DNA of 64,000 nucleotides from Bacillus atrophaeus. GTDB lineage: Bacteria; Bacillota; Bacilli; Bacillales; Bacillaceae. Positions 10,018 through 20,300 of the stretch are shown piece by piece (positions within the stretch are counted from its first letter, which is position 1; each line of letters starts with the position of its first letter). Below the pieces are notes generated by a model. That model was given only the letters and a program-made list of their open reading frames with translations. It had not been told where the DNA came from and did not search any database. The translations under genes and the position numbers were made by a program. The stretch covers positions 434,001-498,000 of the forward strand of contig NZ_LSBB01000018.1 in the NCBI RefSeq assembly GCF_001584335.1, written 5' to 3'.

Positions 10018-10341
10018 TGTCCGCAGATAATGGAAATAGATCAAGGAATAGGATGATATAAGTAAAAAAAGGAATATTTGTTCGGTTTATCACCCTAAAT
10101 CCTTGACGAGCAAGGGATTGAAGCTTTAAAATGCTTGATATGGCTTTTTATATGTGTTACTCTACATACAGAAAATCTTCACTCTGTTGGACAAACATTC
10201 CTCAGAGCGCAGATTTCTCTATAAGAAGCCGTATGTGCCCTTCCTCTGAATTTTTTTCAGAGAGGTTTAGAATCAGGCTGAACTGTGAAGAAATGATAAT
10301 AATCTACCTGAATTTATTACTTTTGGGAGGAGGTGAAAGGC
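10018..10341. other. hbs upstream region and long mRNA leader
   Basis: 324 bases without a convincing gene. It contains a candidate sigma-A promoter (10103-10132). About 200 bases of leader follow, with a 7-bp hairpin CTCTGAA/TTCAGAG (10244-10250 with 10257-10263), and then the very strong hbs ribosome site. A long stable leader is known for hbs in B. subtilis. An open frame across the leader (from 10131) has no ribosome site and looks accidental. Confidence 0.6.
10103..10132 (+). promoter_or_regulatory. Candidate sigma-A promoter of hbs
   Basis: TTGACG (10103-10108), an 18-nt spacer, and TAAAAT (10127-10132). The start point would be near 10139, giving a leader of about 200 nt. Confidence 0.5.
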
Positions 10342-10620
10342 ATGAACAAGACAGAACTAATCAATGCAGTTGCGGAAGCAAGCGAGTTGTCTAAAAAAGA
10401 CGCTACAAAAGCAGTTGACTCTGTTTTTGATACGATTTTAGATGCACTTAAAAATGGTGATAAAATCCAACTGATCGGTTTTGGTAACTTTGAGGTGCGT
10501 GAGCGTTCAGCACGTAAAGGACGTAACCCGCAAACAGGTGAAGAAATCGAAATTCCGGCAAGCAAGGTACCTGCTTTCAAACCAGGTAAAGCTCTTAAAG
10601 ACGCTGTTGCAGGAAAATAA
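10342..10620 (+). CDS. hbs: DNA-binding protein HU (HBsu)
   Basis: The 92-residue nucleoid protein HU. It has the family pattern [20 protein letters not shown] at the N-terminus and the DNA-binding arm with [14 protein letters not shown]. The ribosome site is GGAGGAGGTGAAAGG, among the strongest in the window, as expected for a very abundant protein. The start is ATG 10342. A GTG at 10333 lies inside the ribosome site. Monocistronic, with its own terminator. Confidence 0.97.
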   Translation: MNKTELINAVAEASELSKKDATKAVDSVFDTILDALKNGDKIQLIGFGNFEVRERSARKGRNPQTGEEIEIPASKVPAFKPGKALKDAVAGK

Positions 10621-10675
10621 TTGTGAATATAGATCGTGTATGCATCTAGCTTACATACACTTTATTTCTTCACAG

Positions 10676-10706
10676 AAAAGCCCCTTTTTAAGGGGCTTTT
10701 CATTTT
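10676..10706 (+). terminator. Terminator of hbs
   Basis: AAAAGCCCC (10676-10684) pairs with GGGGCTTTT (10692-10700), then CATTTTTT. A second hairpin (GTGTATG/CATACAC) lies between the gene and this terminator. Confidence 0.88.
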
Positions 10707-10750
10707 TTAAAACGCCCCGATCTTTTCGTGACCCATTTAGGGCTTTCGTT

Positions 10751-10780
10751 TTGCTTTTGGCGTGATATGTGTGCTAGAAT
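10751..10780 (+). promoter_or_regulatory. Candidate promoter of mtrA-mtrB
   Basis: TTGCTT (10751-10756), an 18-nt spacer, and an extended -10 TGCTAGAAT (10772-10780). Confidence 0.6.
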
Positions 10781-10817
10781 CGAAATTAAATGTATTCATT
10801 GGTGGAGGACATAGAAG

Positions 10818-11390
10818 ATGAAAGAAGTTAATAAAGAACAGATTGAACAAGCGGTTCGCCAAATTTTAGAAGCGATTGGAGAAGACCCAAACCGGGAAGG
10901 GCTGTTGGACACTCCGAAAAGAGTCGCAAAAATGTACGCCGAAGTTTTTTCCGGACTGAATGAAGATCCAAAAGAACATTTTCAAACCGTCTTCGGTGAG
11001 GACCATGAAGAGCTTGTTCTTGTGAAGGATATCGCATTTCATTCTATGTGTGAGCATCATCTTGTTCCTTTTTACGGAAAAGCGCACATTGCTTATATAC
11101 CGCGCGGCGGAAAGGTCACAGGCCTCAGTAAATTGGCTCGTGCCGTCGAAGCCGTAGCAAAGCGCCCTCAGCTTCAGGAGCGCATTACATCAACGATTGC
11201 AGAAAGCATCGTGGAAACACTCGATCCGCACGGCGTGATGGTTGTAGTTGAGGCGGAGCACATGTGCATGACAATGAGAGGCGTCAGAAAGCCGGGGGCA
11301 AAAACAGTCACTTCTGCTGTGCGAGGCATTTTCAAAAACGATGCTGCTGCCCGTTCTGAAGTGTTAGATCATATTAAACGACATGACTAA
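10818..11390 (+). CDS. folE: GTP cyclohydrolase I
   Basis: Converts GTP to 7,8-dihydroneopterin triphosphate, the first step of folate synthesis; called mtrA in B. subtilis. The 190-residue length is standard. Zinc ligands are in MCEHHLVPF (Cys and His) and CMTMRGV (Cys), and the [10 protein letters not shown] helix is also present. The start is ATG 10818 behind GGAGG. It forms an operon with mtrB 22 bases downstream. Folate and tryptophan pathways both draw on chorismate, which is the usual explanation for the pairing with the TRAP gene. Confidence 0.97.
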   Translation: MKEVNKEQIEQAVRQILEAIGEDPNREGLLDTPKRVAKMYAEVFSGLNEDPKEHFQTVFGEDHEELVLVKDIAFHSMCEHHLVPFYGKAHIAYIPRGGKVTGLSKLARAVEAVAKRPQLQERITSTIAESIVETLDPHGVMVVVEAEHMCMTMRGVRKPGAKTVTSAVRGIFKNDAAARSEVLDHIKRHD

Positions 11391-11412
11391 ATAAGATAGA
11401 GGGTGCTCTTAT

Positions 11413-11640
11413 ATGAACCAAAAGCATTCAAGCGATTTTGTCGTCATTAAAGCGGTTGAGGACGGAGTGAATGTAATCGGCCTGACAAGAGGAACAGATA
11501 CAAAGTTTCATCATTCCGAAAAGCTGGACAAAGGCGAAGTGATCATTGCTCAGTTTACTGAGCATACATCTGCGATTAAAGTCAGAGGCGAGGCCCTCAT
11601 TCAAACCGCGTATGGAGAAATGAAAAGCGAGAAAAAATAA
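11413..11640 (+). CDS. mtrB: Tryptophan RNA-binding attenuation protein (TRAP)
   Basis: The 75-residue subunit of the 11-mer ring that binds tryptophan and wraps (G/U)AG repeats in RNA. It matches the B. subtilis protein closely: N-terminal [21 protein letters not shown] and the RNA-facing segment with [10 protein letters not shown] and IKVRGEALI. Its expected target, the trp leader, is present in this window at 18548-18692 with at least nine properly spaced repeats, so regulator and target can both be read here. Confidence 0.97.
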   Translation: MNQKHSSDFVVIKAVEDGVNVIGLTRGTDTKFHHSEKLDKGEVIIAQFTEHTSAIKVRGEALIQTAYGEMKSEKK

Positions 11641-11650
11641 ACTGGCTGTC

Positions 11651-11712
11651 CCCGCTGTTGCCGCAAATGCTCTCAAACAGCGGGATGGTACAGCTAATTT
11701 CTTTTTTTTATG
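11651..11712 (+). terminator. Terminator of mtrA-mtrB
   Basis: CCCGCTGTT (11651-11659) pairs with AACAGCGGG (11676-11684). Outer CTGT/ACAG pairs and a long T-run (11700-11709) follow. Confidence 0.65.
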
Positions 11713-11719
11713 CTATAAT
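11711..11719 (+). promoter_or_regulatory. Extended -10 promoter of hepS operon
   Basis: TGCTATAAT at 11711-11719 is a perfect extended -10. No good -35 is visible, which extended -10 promoters can tolerate. Confidence 0.55.
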
Positions 11720-11805
11720 GATATCTGCGTATAAAAATGACAAAAAAGAATGTATTACATATATAATTTAGAATAAATGTGAATTTGGGGACAAGGGTGA
11801 TATTT

Positions 11806-12561
11806 TTGCAAGACATCTACGGAACTTTAGCGAATCTGAATACGAAATTAAAACAAAAGCTGTCACATCCTTATTTAGCGAAACATATTTCCGCGCCTAA
11901 AATTGATGAGGATAAGCTTCTTCTTTTTCATGCGTTATTTGAAGAGGCGGACATTAAGCCTGAAGACAAAGAAAATTATATTGTAACAGCGATGCTTGTC
12001 CAAAGCGCCCTTGATACCCACGATGAAGTGACAACTGCCAGAGCAATAAAGCGAGACGAAAATAAAAATCGGCAATTGACCGTCCTTGCCGGCGACTATT
12101 TCAGCGGGCTGTACTATTCTCTCCTGTCAGAAATGAAGGATATATACATGATTCGGACGCTTGCTACAGCAATTAAAGAGATCAATGAGCACAAAATACG
12201 TCTGTACGACCGTTCTGTACGGGATGCAAACCATTTTTTTGAGAGTGTTGCTATTGTGGAGGCGGCATTATTCCATAGAGTATCGGAACACTTCAACCTT
12301 CCTCGCTGGAAAATACTATCAAGTGACTTTTTTGTATATAAACGGCTTATGAACGGGCATGATACATTTCTTGATGTGATCGGCGGTTTCGTTCATTCAG
12401 GCAAAACAATGGCAGAGATACTAGAAGACAGCCGCAAAAAAGCACAGCACAGCATTGAAACGATCCTGCCTGTGAATTCACCTATTCAAAATATGTTATT
12501 AAATCGTCTGAAAACAATCAGCCAAGACAAAACTTATCATCAGAAAGTGGAAGAAGGGTAA
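11806..12561 (+). CDS. hepS: Heptaprenyl diphosphate synthase component I
   Basis: The regulatory small subunit of the two-part enzyme that makes the C35 side chain of menaquinone-7; also known as gerCA. It lacks the DDxxD motifs of the catalytic subunit, as expected. The protein opens with [15 protein letters not shown] and has 251 residues with TTG 11806 as start, preceded by AAGGGTGAT. An ATG at 11779 is possible but has no ribosome site. It forms an operon with menG and hepT, whose products act in the same pathway. Confidence 0.95.
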   Translation: MQDIYGTLANLNTKLKQKLSHPYLAKHISAPKIDEDKLLLFHALFEEADIKPEDKENYIVTAMLVQSALDTHDEVTTARAIKRDENKNRQLTVLAGDYFSGLYYSLLSEMKDIYMIRTLATAIKEINEHKIRLYDRSVRDANHFFESVAIVEAALFHRVSEHFNLPRWKILSSDFFVYKRLMNGHDTFLDVIGGFVHSGKTMAEILEDSRKKAQHSIETILPVNSPIQNMLLNRLKTISQDKTYHQKVEEG

Positions 12562-12566
12562 CCATT

Positions 12567-13268
12567 ATGCAGGAGTCTAAAGAACAGCGAGTACACGGCG
12601 TATTTGAGAAAATATATAAAAATTATGACCAGATGAACTCTGTCATCAGTTTTCAACAGCATAAAAAATGGCGTGAGAAAACAATGCGCATTATGGATGT
12701 GAAAGAAGGCGCCAAAGCACTGGATGTGTGCTGCGGAACAGCGGACTGGACCATCGCGCTTGCGGAAGCCGCCGGAAAAACAGGCGAGGTAAAAGGCTTG
12801 GATTTCAGCAAAAATATGCTGAGCATCGGCGAAAAAAAAGTAAAAGACGGCGGATACAGCCAAATCGAACTGCTGCACGGAAATGCGATGGAACTTCCTT
12901 TTGATGATAATTCATTTGATTATGTCACAATAGGTTTCGGACTTCGCAACGTCCCGGACTATTTAACGGTTTTGAAAGAGATGAGACGTGTGGTAAAGCC
13001 AGGCGGACAGGTCGTTTGCCTTGAAACGTCCCAGCCTGAAATGTTTGGTTTTAAGCAAGCCTATTTTATGTACTTTAAATATATTATGCCGTTTTTCGGC
13101 AAGCTGTTTGCGAAAAGCTATAAAGAATACTCTTGGCTTCAAGAATCAGCAAGAGAATTTCCCGGTATGAAGGAACTTGCGCGCCTGTTTGAAGAGGCGG
13201 GCCTTAAAAATGTCAAATATCATTCGTTTACTGGCGGTGTCGCTGCCACGCATATCGGATGGAAATAA
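12567..13268 (+). CDS. menG: Demethylmenaquinone methyltransferase
   Basis: The SAM-dependent methyltransferase for the last step of menaquinone synthesis; also gerCB/ubiE family. The 233-residue protein carries motif [10 protein letters not shown], the GLDFSKNML motif, and FGLRNVPDY typical of UbiE/MenG. The start ATG is at 12567, five bases after the hepS stop. Flanked by the two subunits of the enzyme that supplies the prenyl tail of its substrate. Confidence 0.96.
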   Translation: MQESKEQRVHGVFEKIYKNYDQMNSVISFQQHKKWREKTMRIMDVKEGAKALDVCCGTADWTIALAEAAGKTGEVKGLDFSKNMLSIGEKKVKDGGYSQIELLHGNAMELPFDDNSFDYVTIGFGLRNVPDYLTVLKEMRRVVKPGGQVVCLETSQPEMFGFKQAYFMYFKYIMPFFGKLFAKSYKEYSWLQESAREFPGMKELARLFEEAGLKNVKYHSFTGGVAATHIGWK

Positions 13269-13296
13269 CGAATACACAGATGTTTGGGTGAATGAT

Positions 13297-14259
13297 ATGA
13301 AATTTAAAATGGCCTATTCTTTTTTAAATGACGATATTGATATAATCGAAAAAGAACTTGAACAAACCGTACGTTCCGACTATCCGTTACTAAGTGAAGC
13401 GGGGCTTCATCTGCTCCAAGCGGGGGGCAAACGAATCCGCCCGGTTTTTGTTTTGCTTTCCGGAATGTTTGGAAACTACGACATTAACAAGATCAAATAT
13501 GTCGCCGTCACATTAGAAATGATTCACATGGCGTCTCTTGTTCATGATGATGTGATAGACGATGCTGAGCTTAGAAGAGGGAAGCCTACGATTAAAGCGA
13601 AGTGGGACAATCGTATCGCAATGTATACGGGCGATTATATGCTTGCCGGCTCTCTTGAGATGATGACAAGAATTAACGAACCGAAAGCTCACCGTATTCT
13701 CTCTCAAACCATTGTTGAAGTATGCCTCGGTGAAATCGAGCAGATTAAAGATAAATACAACATGGAACAAAACCTAAGAACGTATTTGCGGCGTATAAAA
13801 AGAAAAACCGCTATCCTCATTGCCGTCAGCTGTCAGTTGGGAGCCATTGCTTCCGGAGCGGATGAAAAGGTTCATAAAGCGTTGTATTGGTTTGGCTATT
13901 ATGTGGGGATGTCTTATCAGATTATCGATGATATATTAGATTTCACTTCAACAGAAGAAGAGCTTGGGAAACCGGTCGGAGGAGATTTGCTGCAAGGAAA
14001 TATCACACTCCCGGTTTTATATGCATTGGAGCATCCCGGATTGCGAAATCAGCTTAAATTGATAAATAGCGAGACGACACAGGAACAGCTTAATCCTATT
14101 ATTGAAGAAATTAAGAAAACAAATGCGATCAAAAAATCAATGGACGTCAGTGAAATGTATTTGGAGAAGGCTTTCCAAAAACTAAATACTTTGCCGAGAG
14201 GGCGCGCGCGCTCATCCCTTGCTTCCATCGCAAAATATATCGGAAAACGAAAATTTTAA
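13297..14259 (+). CDS. hepT: Heptaprenyl diphosphate synthase component II
   Basis: The catalytic subunit, also gerCC. It has both aspartate-rich motifs of trans-prenyl synthases: DDVIDDAELRRG and DDILDFT. The chosen start is ATG 13297 (MKFKMAYSF), six bases after GGGTGA, giving 320 residues. Older annotation of the B. subtilis gene uses a start overlapping menG, here ATG 13210 (MSNIIRLL), giving 349 residues. The extra N-terminus lacks a ribosome site, so I prefer the shorter form. Pairs with HepS. Confidence 0.94.
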   Translation: MKFKMAYSFLNDDIDIIEKELEQTVRSDYPLLSEAGLHLLQAGGKRIRPVFVLLSGMFGNYDINKIKYVAVTLEMIHMASLVHDDVIDDAELRRGKPTIKAKWDNRIAMYTGDYMLAGSLEMMTRINEPKAHRILSQTIVEVCLGEIEQIKDKYNMEQNLRTYLRRIKRKTAILIAVSCQLGAIASGADEKVHKALYWFGYYVGMSYQIIDDILDFTSTEEELGKPVGGDLLQGNITLPVLYALEHPGLRNQLKLINSETTQEQLNPIIEEIKKTNAIKKSMDVSEMYLEKAFQKLNTLPRGRARSSLASIAKYIGKRKF

Positions 14260-14298
14260 GTTTTTTTCGAACAAGATGTGAATTTTCTCCTCCCCTGA

Positions 14299-14327
14299 TT
14301 GATTAATTGTCAGAAAGATGTTACGAT
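14299..14327 (+). promoter_or_regulatory. Candidate sigma-A promoter of ndk
   Basis: TTGATT (14299-14304), a 17-nt spacer, and TACGAT (14322-14327). Confidence 0.5.
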
Positions 14328-14381
14328 TTCGTTGTACAACGTGAAAGCCTATACATACATAATGATGGGGTGGAGAATCTT

Positions 14382-14828
14382 ATGGAAAAGACGTTTATCA
14401 TGGTAAAACCTGACGGTGTAGAACGCCAGCTAGTCGGTGAAATTTTGTCTAGATTTGAACGTAAGGGCTTACAATTGGCCGGAGCCAAATTGATGGCCGT
14501 TTCTGAGCAAATGGCAGAAAATCATTATGCAGAACATAAAGGTAAACCATTCTTCGGAGAACTCGTGGAATTTATCACTTCAGGTCCCGTATTTGCGATG
14601 GTATGGGAAGGTGAGAACGTAATTGAAGTGACAAGGCAGCTGATCGGAAAAACAAATCCGCAAGAAGCATTGCCGGGCACGATTCGCGGAGACTTCGGAA
14701 TGTTTGTAGGAAAAAATATTATCCATGGATCTGATTCTTTAGAAAGCGCAGAGCGCGAGATTAATATTTTCTTTAAACAAGAGGAATTAGTGCCTTATCA
14801 AAAACTCATGACCAATTGGATTTATTAA
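14382..14828 (+). CDS. ndk: Nucleoside diphosphate kinase
   Basis: Transfers the gamma-phosphate between nucleoside triphosphates and diphosphates. The 148-residue protein starts [13 protein letters not shown] and carries the phosphorylated histidine at residue 115 in NIIHGSDS. The start is ATG 14382 behind GTGGAG. A longer frame from 14307 has no ribosome site and runs over the promoter. Stands between the hep operon and cheR. Confidence 0.97.
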   Translation: MEKTFIMVKPDGVERQLVGEILSRFERKGLQLAGAKLMAVSEQMAENHYAEHKGKPFFGELVEFITSGPVFAMVWEGENVIEVTRQLIGKTNPQEALPGTIRGDFGMFVGKNIIHGSDSLESAEREINIFFKQEELVPYQKLMTNWIY

Positions 14829-14914
14829 ACATCAGCTGAAAGGCTCATGCTTTAAGACAATTTTATTGGTTTCAACTTTCTCTCGATTGTAAGGGTTTTC
14901 AATAATGTGTTAAC

Positions 14915-14945
14915 AAATGGCAGGGTTTGAAAAACCCTGCCATTT
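14915..14945. repeat. Perfect 14-bp hairpin between ndk and cheR
   Basis: AAATGGCAGGGTTT (14915-14928) is followed by its exact complement at 14932-14945, with a 3-nt loop. There is no T-run on the + strand after it, and none on the other strand. It is very stable but not a standard terminator. It may protect the 3' end of ndk mRNA. Confidence 0.7.
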
Positions 14946-14953
14946 CCCGTTTG

Positions 14954-14979
14954 AAATCAGCTGAAAGGCTGATTTTTTT
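14954..14979 (+). terminator. Terminator between ndk and cheR
   Basis: AAATCAGC (14954-14961) pairs with GCTGATTT (14968-14975) around a TGAAAG loop, with seven T. The core ATCAGCTGAAAGGCT also occurs at 14831-14845, just after the ndk stop. Confidence 0.82.
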
Positions 14980-15003
14980 GTTGAAACGATACAATTCCCC
15001 TAG

Positions 15004-15822
<819 letters not shown>

Positions 15823-15823
15823 A

Positions 15824-15853
15824 ATGACTTTTCACTAAAAAATATGTTATAGT
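15824..15853 (+). promoter_or_regulatory. Promoter of the aro-trp supraoperon
   Basis: ATGACT (15824-15829), an 18-nt spacer, and TATAGT (15848-15853) with TG three bases before it (extended -10). It lies between the cheR stop and aroF. Confidence 0.6.
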
Positions 15854-15893
15854 TTTACTTAAAAGCGTTAATGTGATGAAGGGAGAAGAGGTC

Positions 15894-17066
15894 ATGAGAT
15901 ATTTAACAGCTGGAGAATCACACGGTCCGCAATTGACAACCATTATAGAAGGTGTGCCTGCGGGGCTTTACATAACAGAAGAAGACATCAATTTTGAGCT
16001 TGCAAGACGCCAAAAAGGCCATGGACGGGGCCGCCGGATGCAGATTGAAAAAGACCAGGCGAAAATTATGAGCGGTGTACGTCACGCACGCACACTAGGT
16101 TCACCAATCGCGCTTGTTGTAGAAAACAAGGATTGGACCCACTGGACAAAGATTATGGGGGCTGCTCCCATTACTGAGGAAGAAGAAAATGAAATGAAAC
16201 GCCAGATCTCAAGACCGAGACCGGGGCATGCCGATTTGAACGGTGCGATTAAATATAACCATCGTGATATGAGAAATGTGCTTGAACGTTCTTCTGCGAG
16301 AGAAACGACGGTAAGAGTGGCTGCTGGTGCCGTAGCGAAACAAATTCTTTCAGCGCTCGGCATTAAAGTGGCGGGCCACGTATTGGAAATTGGAGGCGTA
16401 AAAGCTGAAAAAACCGATTATACCTCTATTGAAGACCTGCAGCGAGTTACTGAGGAATCGCCAGTCAGATGCTATGACGAAGAAGCCGGCCGTAAAATGA
16501 TGGATGCCATTGATGAAGCGAAAGCCAATGGAGATTCAATCGGCGGTATTGTAGAAGTTATTGTGGAAGGCATGCCTGTAGGTGTCGGCAGCTATGTTCA
16601 CTATGATCGGAAACTCGACAGCAAACTTGCTGCCGCTGTATTATCAATCAACGCTTTCAAAGGTGTAGAGTTTGGCATCGGTTTTGAGGCGGCAGGCAAA
16701 AACGGAAGTGAAGTGCATGACGAAATCATTTGGGATGAAGAAAAAGGCTATACACGCGCAACCAACAGACTTGGAGGACTCGAAGGCGGTATGACGACAG
16801 GAATGCCGATTGTCGTCCGCGGTGTGATGAAGCCAATCCCTACATTGTATAAACCGCTGAAGAGCGTAGATATCGAAACAAAAGAGCCGTTTTCTGCAAG
16901 TATCGAACGGTCGGACAGCTGTGCGGTGCCGGCAGCAAGCGTAGTGGCTGAAGCGGCTGTGGCATGGGAAATTGCCAATGCCGTCGTTGAACAATTCGGC
17001 TTGGATCAGATTGACCGAATTAAAGAAAATGTGGAGAACATGAAAAAGCTGTCGAGGGAATTTTAA
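15894..17066 (+). CDS. aroF: Chorismate synthase
   Basis: Converts 5-enolpyruvylshikimate 3-phosphate to chorismate with reduced FMN; aroC in many other bacteria. The 390-residue protein starts [15 protein letters not shown]. It carries [20 protein letters not shown] and [14 protein letters not shown], the family signatures. The start is ATG 15894, behind GAAGGGAG/GAGGTC. An in-frame ATG at 15873 would be too far upstream. First gene of the supraoperon; its stop shares a base with the aroB start. Confidence 0.96.
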   Translation: MRYLTAGESHGPQLTTIIEGVPAGLYITEEDINFELARRQKGHGRGRRMQIEKDQAKIMSGVRHARTLGSPIALVVENKDWTHWTKIMGAAPITEEEENEMKRQISRPRPGHADLNGAIKYNHRDMRNVLERSSARETTVRVAAGAVAKQILSALGIKVAGHVLEIGGVKAEKTDYTSIEDLQRVTEESPVRCYDEEAGRKMMDAIDEAKANGDSIGGIVEVIVEGMPVGVGSYVHYDRKLDSKLAAAVLSINAFKGVEFGIGFEAAGKNGSEVHDEIIWDEEKGYTRATNRLGGLEGGMTTGMPIVVRGVMKPIPTLYKPLKSVDIETKEPFSASIERSDSCAVPAASVVAEAAVAWEIANAVVEQFGLDQIDRIKENVENMKKLSREF

Positions 17067-18154
17067 TGAGAACACTGCATGTGGAAACAGCTTCCTCTTC
17101 ATATCCTGTTTTTATCGGTGAAGGCATTAGAAAACAGGCTTCCGAGCTTTTGTCTTCATTGAACAGGCCGTTGACCAGTATTTTGCTCATTACGGATGAA
17201 GAAGTCGACCGCCTGTACGGTGAGGAAATGTTTCGTATATTAGAGGAGAAATGGCCCGTGAAAAAAGTGACGGTGCCAAGCGGCGAGCAGGCTAAATCCT
17301 TAGAGGTGTATACCCGGCTTCAGACGGAAGCCATTTCATTTCACATGGATCGCTCCTCATGTATCATCGCTTTTGGCGGCGGGGTCGTAGGAGATCTAGC
17401 CGGATTTGTGGCAGCCACGTTCATGCGGGGGATCGACTTCATTCAAATGCCGACGACGCTTTTGGCCCATGACAGCGCGGTAGGAGGAAAAGTAGCCGTT
17501 AACCATCCGATGGGGAAAAATTTGATCGGTGCTTTTTATCAGCCGAAAGCCGTGCTATACGATACAGAATTATTACACACACTTCCTCAAAAAGAGCTGA
17601 GATCAGGGATGGCAGAGGTCATTAAGCACGCTTTTATTTATGATCAAGCGTTTTTAGAGGAGCTATTGAGCATTCAAGCGCTGGATGACATAAACAGTGA
17701 ACAGCTCAATGAGATGATTTATAAAGGCATTTCCATTAAATCATCTGTTGTCAATCAAGATGAAAAGGAAGAAGGAATCAGAGCCTTCTTAAATTTCGGT
17801 CATACACTCGGGCACGCTGTTGAGGCGGAATATGGCTACGGCCAGATTACCCACGGTGACGCAGTGGCGCTCGGAATGCAGTTCGCTTTGTATGTAAGTG
17901 AACAAGCAGAAGGATGCCAAATGGACAGAGAGCTTCTTACGGAATGGTTCAAGAAGCTTGGATATCCTCATAGAATTAAACAGGAAGTTTCTACATCTGT
18001 ACTAGTAAACCGTATGATGAATGATAAAAAAACCCGCGGAGGCATTATCCAGTTTATTGTATTGAAACAAATCGGCCAGGTAGCCGACCATGCGTTTTCA
18101 AAAGATGAACTGGAAAATTGGCTGAACAAATGGCGAATGGAGGAGACAGCATGA
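17066..18154 (+). CDS. aroB: 3-dehydroquinate synthase
   Basis: NAD- and metal-dependent second step of the shikimate pathway. The 362-residue protein has the NAD loop [20 protein letters not shown], metal ligands in MAEVIKH, and [17 protein letters not shown]. Overlaps aroF by one base and aroH by four, which indicates translational coupling. Confidence 0.97.
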   Translation: MRTLHVETASSSYPVFIGEGIRKQASELLSSLNRPLTSILLITDEEVDRLYGEEMFRILEEKWPVKKVTVPSGEQAKSLEVYTRLQTEAISFHMDRSSCIIAFGGGVVGDLAGFVAATFMRGIDFIQMPTTLLAHDSAVGGKVAVNHPMGKNLIGAFYQPKAVLYDTELLHTLPQKELRSGMAEVIKHAFIYDQAFLEELLSIQALDDINSEQLNEMIYKGISIKSSVVNQDEKEEGIRAFLNFGHTLGHAVEAEYGYGQITHGDAVALGMQFALYVSEQAEGCQMDRELLTEWFKKLGYPHRIKQEVSTSVLVNRMMNDKKTRGGIIQFIVLKQIGQVADHAFSKDELENWLNKWRMEETA

Positions 18155-18534
18155 TGATTCGCGGCATTCGCGGAGCAACAACCGTTGAAAATGATACAGA
18201 ACAAGAGATCTTAAGCAAAACAAAACAGCTGTTGGAGAAAATGATCACAGAAAACAAAACAAAGCCGGAAGATGTTGTCCAAATGCTTCTTTCGGCGACT
18301 CCTGATTTGCATTCTGTTTTTCCAGCCAAAGCCGTGCGTGAGATCGCCGGATGGCAATATGTTCCGGTTACCTGTATGCAGGAAATGGACGTAAACGGCG
18401 GTTTGAAAAAATGTGTGCGTGTCATGATGACCGTTCAGACCGATGTGCCGCAAGATCAAATCAAACACATTTATTTAGAAAAAGCGGTCGGATTAAGACC
18501 AGATTTATCATTGACAAAAAATACTGAATTGTAA
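18151..18534 (+). CDS. aroH: Chorismate mutase (monofunctional AroH type)
   Basis: Rearranges chorismate to prephenate for Phe and Tyr synthesis. The 127-residue protein has the active-site residues of the B. subtilis enzyme at the same positions: Arg7, Cys75, Glu78 and Arg90. The start is ATG 18151 (MMIRGIRG), overlapping the aroB stop as ATGA and preceded by GGAG. The trp promoter overlaps the end of this gene. Confidence 0.97.
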   Translation: MMIRGIRGATTVENDTEQEILSKTKQLLEKMITENKTKPEDVVQMLLSATPDLHSVFPAKAVREIAGWQYVPVTCMQEMDVNGGLKKCVRVMMTVQTDVPQDQIKHIYLEKAVGLRPDLSLTKNTEL

Positions 18535-18540
18535 TACGAT
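18511..18540 (+). promoter_or_regulatory. trp operon promoter
   Basis: TTGACA (18511-18516), an 18-nt spacer, and TACGAT (18535-18540), inside the last codons of aroH and just beyond. Transcription would start near 18547, immediately ahead of the leader's first stem-loop. Confidence 0.7.
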
Positions 18541-18547
18541 AAGAACA

Positions 18548-18692
18548 GCTTAGAAATACACAAAAGTGTGTATAAAGCAGAAGTTAGAACAGTTGAGTTA
18601 GAGAATAGGGTAGCTGAGAATGAGTTTAGTTGAGCTGAGGACAAATTTGTTAATTCCTACCCAAAAGAAGTTTATTCTTTTGGGTTTATTTT
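18548..18692 (+). promoter_or_regulatory. trp leader: TRAP-binding site and attenuator
   Basis: A full TRAP-controlled leader. A 5' stem-loop (ends GCTT/AAGC at 18548-18551 and 18575-18578, inner ACAC/GTGT) is followed by phased triplets: GAG at 18595, 18601, 18616, 18622, 18632 and 18637; TAG at 18606, 18611 and 18627; another TAG at 18585. Most are 5 nt apart. The antiterminator pairs GGGTAG (18608-18613) with CTACCC (18657-18662). The terminator pairs ACCCAAAAGAA (18659-18669) with TTCTTTTGGGT (18675-18685), then TTATTTTG. The two structures share 18659-18662 and so exclude each other. TRAP with tryptophan covers the triplets and lets the terminator form. Confidence 0.95.
18659..18692 (+). 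terminator. trp attenuator terminator
   Basis: An 11-bp perfect stem with a 5-nt loop and a T-rich tail. Part of the leader described at 18548-18692. It forms when TRAP is bound. Confidence 0.93.
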
Positions 18693-18752
18693 GTATACAT
18701 TTCATTCCCTCTTATACCTCACCTCATTCTCCTTGCCATAAGGAGTGAGAAG

Positions 18753-20300
18753 ATGAATTTCCAATCAAATATTTCCACATTTTTAAAGGACAGCTTGTCT
18801 CATAACACCATTCCCATTGTGGAGACTTTCACAGTGGATACACTGACACCCATTCAAATGATTGAAAAGCTGGACCGAAAAATCACTTATCTGCTTGAAA
18901 GCAAGGACGATACATCAAGCTGGTCAAGATATTCTTTTATCGGCATCAATCCCTTCATCACCATTAAAGAGCAAAAAGGACAATTTTTAGCGATTGATTC
19001 AGAACATCAGACGCTTTATACAGGAAACGAATTAAAAGCCGTCCTTGATTGGATGAACGAAACATATCGGATTAAAACACCAGAACTTGATATCCCGTTT
19101 GTAGGCGGGGCGGTGGGTTATTTAAGCTACGACATGATACCGCTGATTGAGCCGGCAATTCAGAGCCACAGCCAAGCAACTGATTTGGAAAAGTGCATGC
19201 TGTTTGTTTGCAGAACGATGCTGGCGTACGACCATGAAACAAAAAAAGTACACTTCATCCAGTATGCGAGGCTAAACGGACAAGAAGCAGAGTCTGAAAA
19301 AATTGATATATTTAATGAGAATCATGGCGAACTTCAGAGAATCATGGATCAAATGACGGAGAATAAAAATTTAACAGAGCTTTTCCTGTCATCAGAAACT
19401 TATACGACACCAAGCTTTGACACAGTCTCTTCTAATTATGAAAAGCGTGAGTTTATGGCGGATGTAGAGAGAATAAAAGAATATATTAAATCGGGTGATA
19501 TCTTTCAAGGTGTGCTGTCACAAAAATTTGAGATTCCGATAACAGTGGACTCTTTTGAACTATACAGAGTGCTGCGCATTGTCAATCCCTCACCCTATAT
19601 GTATTACATCAAGCTGCCTGACCGGGAAATTGTCGGAAGCTCTCCCGAACGGTTAATTCATGTTCAAGACGGCCATCTGGAAATTCATCCGATAGCTGGA
19701 ACGAGAAAAAGAGGCGCTGATAAAGAGGAAGATGAAAAGCTGAAAATAGAGCTGATGAAAGATGAAAAGGAGAAGGCGGAACATTACATGCTTGTTGACC
19801 TTGCGAGAAATGACATAGGCAGAGTGGCGGAGTACGGCTCGGTTGCTGTTCCGGAGTTTACAAAAATTGTTTCCTTCTCACATGTGATGCATATTATCTC
19901 TATCGTCACAGGCCGATTGAAAGACGGCGTTCATCCTGTAGACGCATTAATGTCAGCATTTCCTGCAGGCACTTTAACGGGTGCCCCTAAAATCCGTGCC
20001 ATGCAGCTATTGAACGAATTAGAACCGACGCCGCGTGAAACGTATGGCGGCTGCATCGCTTACATCGGATTTGACGGAAGTATTGATTCATGTATTACGA
20101 TTCGCACAATGAGCGTAAAAAAAGGTGTCGCTTCTATACAAGCCGGAGCGGGCATTGTGGCTGATTCCGTGCCGGAAGCCGAATATGAAGAAAGCTGCAA
20201 TAAGGCGGGGGCTTTGCTGAAAACCATTCATATTGCGGAAGACATGTTCCGAAGCAAGGGGGATGAAGTTGATGAACAAATTTCTGCTATCATGCGTTAA
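18753..20300 (+). CDS. trpE: Anthranilate synthase component I
   Basis: Makes anthranilate from chorismate with ammonia from a glutaminase partner. A 515-residue protein. The C-terminal chorismate-binding domain has PSPYMYYIKL, IAGTRKRG and the conserved AGTLTGAPKIRAM. The start is ATG 18753, behind AAGGAGTGAG. No trpG is in the cluster. In Bacillus the shared glutaminase pabA, located elsewhere, serves this purpose. Overlaps trpD by 29 bases. Confidence 0.97.
   Translation: MNFQSNISTFLKDSLSHNTIPIVETFTVDTLTPIQMIEKLDRKITYLLESKDDTSSWSRYSFIGINPFITIKEQKGQFLAIDSEHQTLYTGNELKAVLDWMNETYRIKTPELDIPFVGGAVGYLSYDMIPLIEPAIQSHSQATDLEKCMLFVCRTMLAYDHETKKVHFIQYARLNGQEAESEKIDIFNENHGELQRIMDQMTENKNLTELFLSSETYTTPSFDTVSSNYEKREFMADVERIKEYIKSGDIFQGVLSQKFEIPITVDSFELYRVLRIVNPSPYMYYIKLPDREIVGSSPERLIHVQDGHLEIHPIAGTRKRGADKEEDEKLKIELMKDEKEKAEHYMLVDLARNDIGRVAEYGSVAVPEFTKIVSFSHVMHIISIVTGRLKDGVHPVDALMSAFPAGTLTGAPKIRAMQLLNELEPTPRETYGGCIAYIGFDGSIDSCITIRTMSVKKGVASIQAGAGIVADSVPEAEYEESCNKAGALLKTIHIAEDMFRSKGDEVDEQISAIMR

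Noticed and set aside
10131..10394. An 87-codon frame across the hbs leader
   Set aside because: It has no ribosome site, runs into hbs in another frame, and its content (many Ser, Arg, Cys) looks random. The span fits the known long hbs leader.
16644..17102. A 152-codon reverse frame under aroF
   Set aside because: Antisense shadow of a strongly conserved gene; no ribosome site and no recognisable protein pattern.
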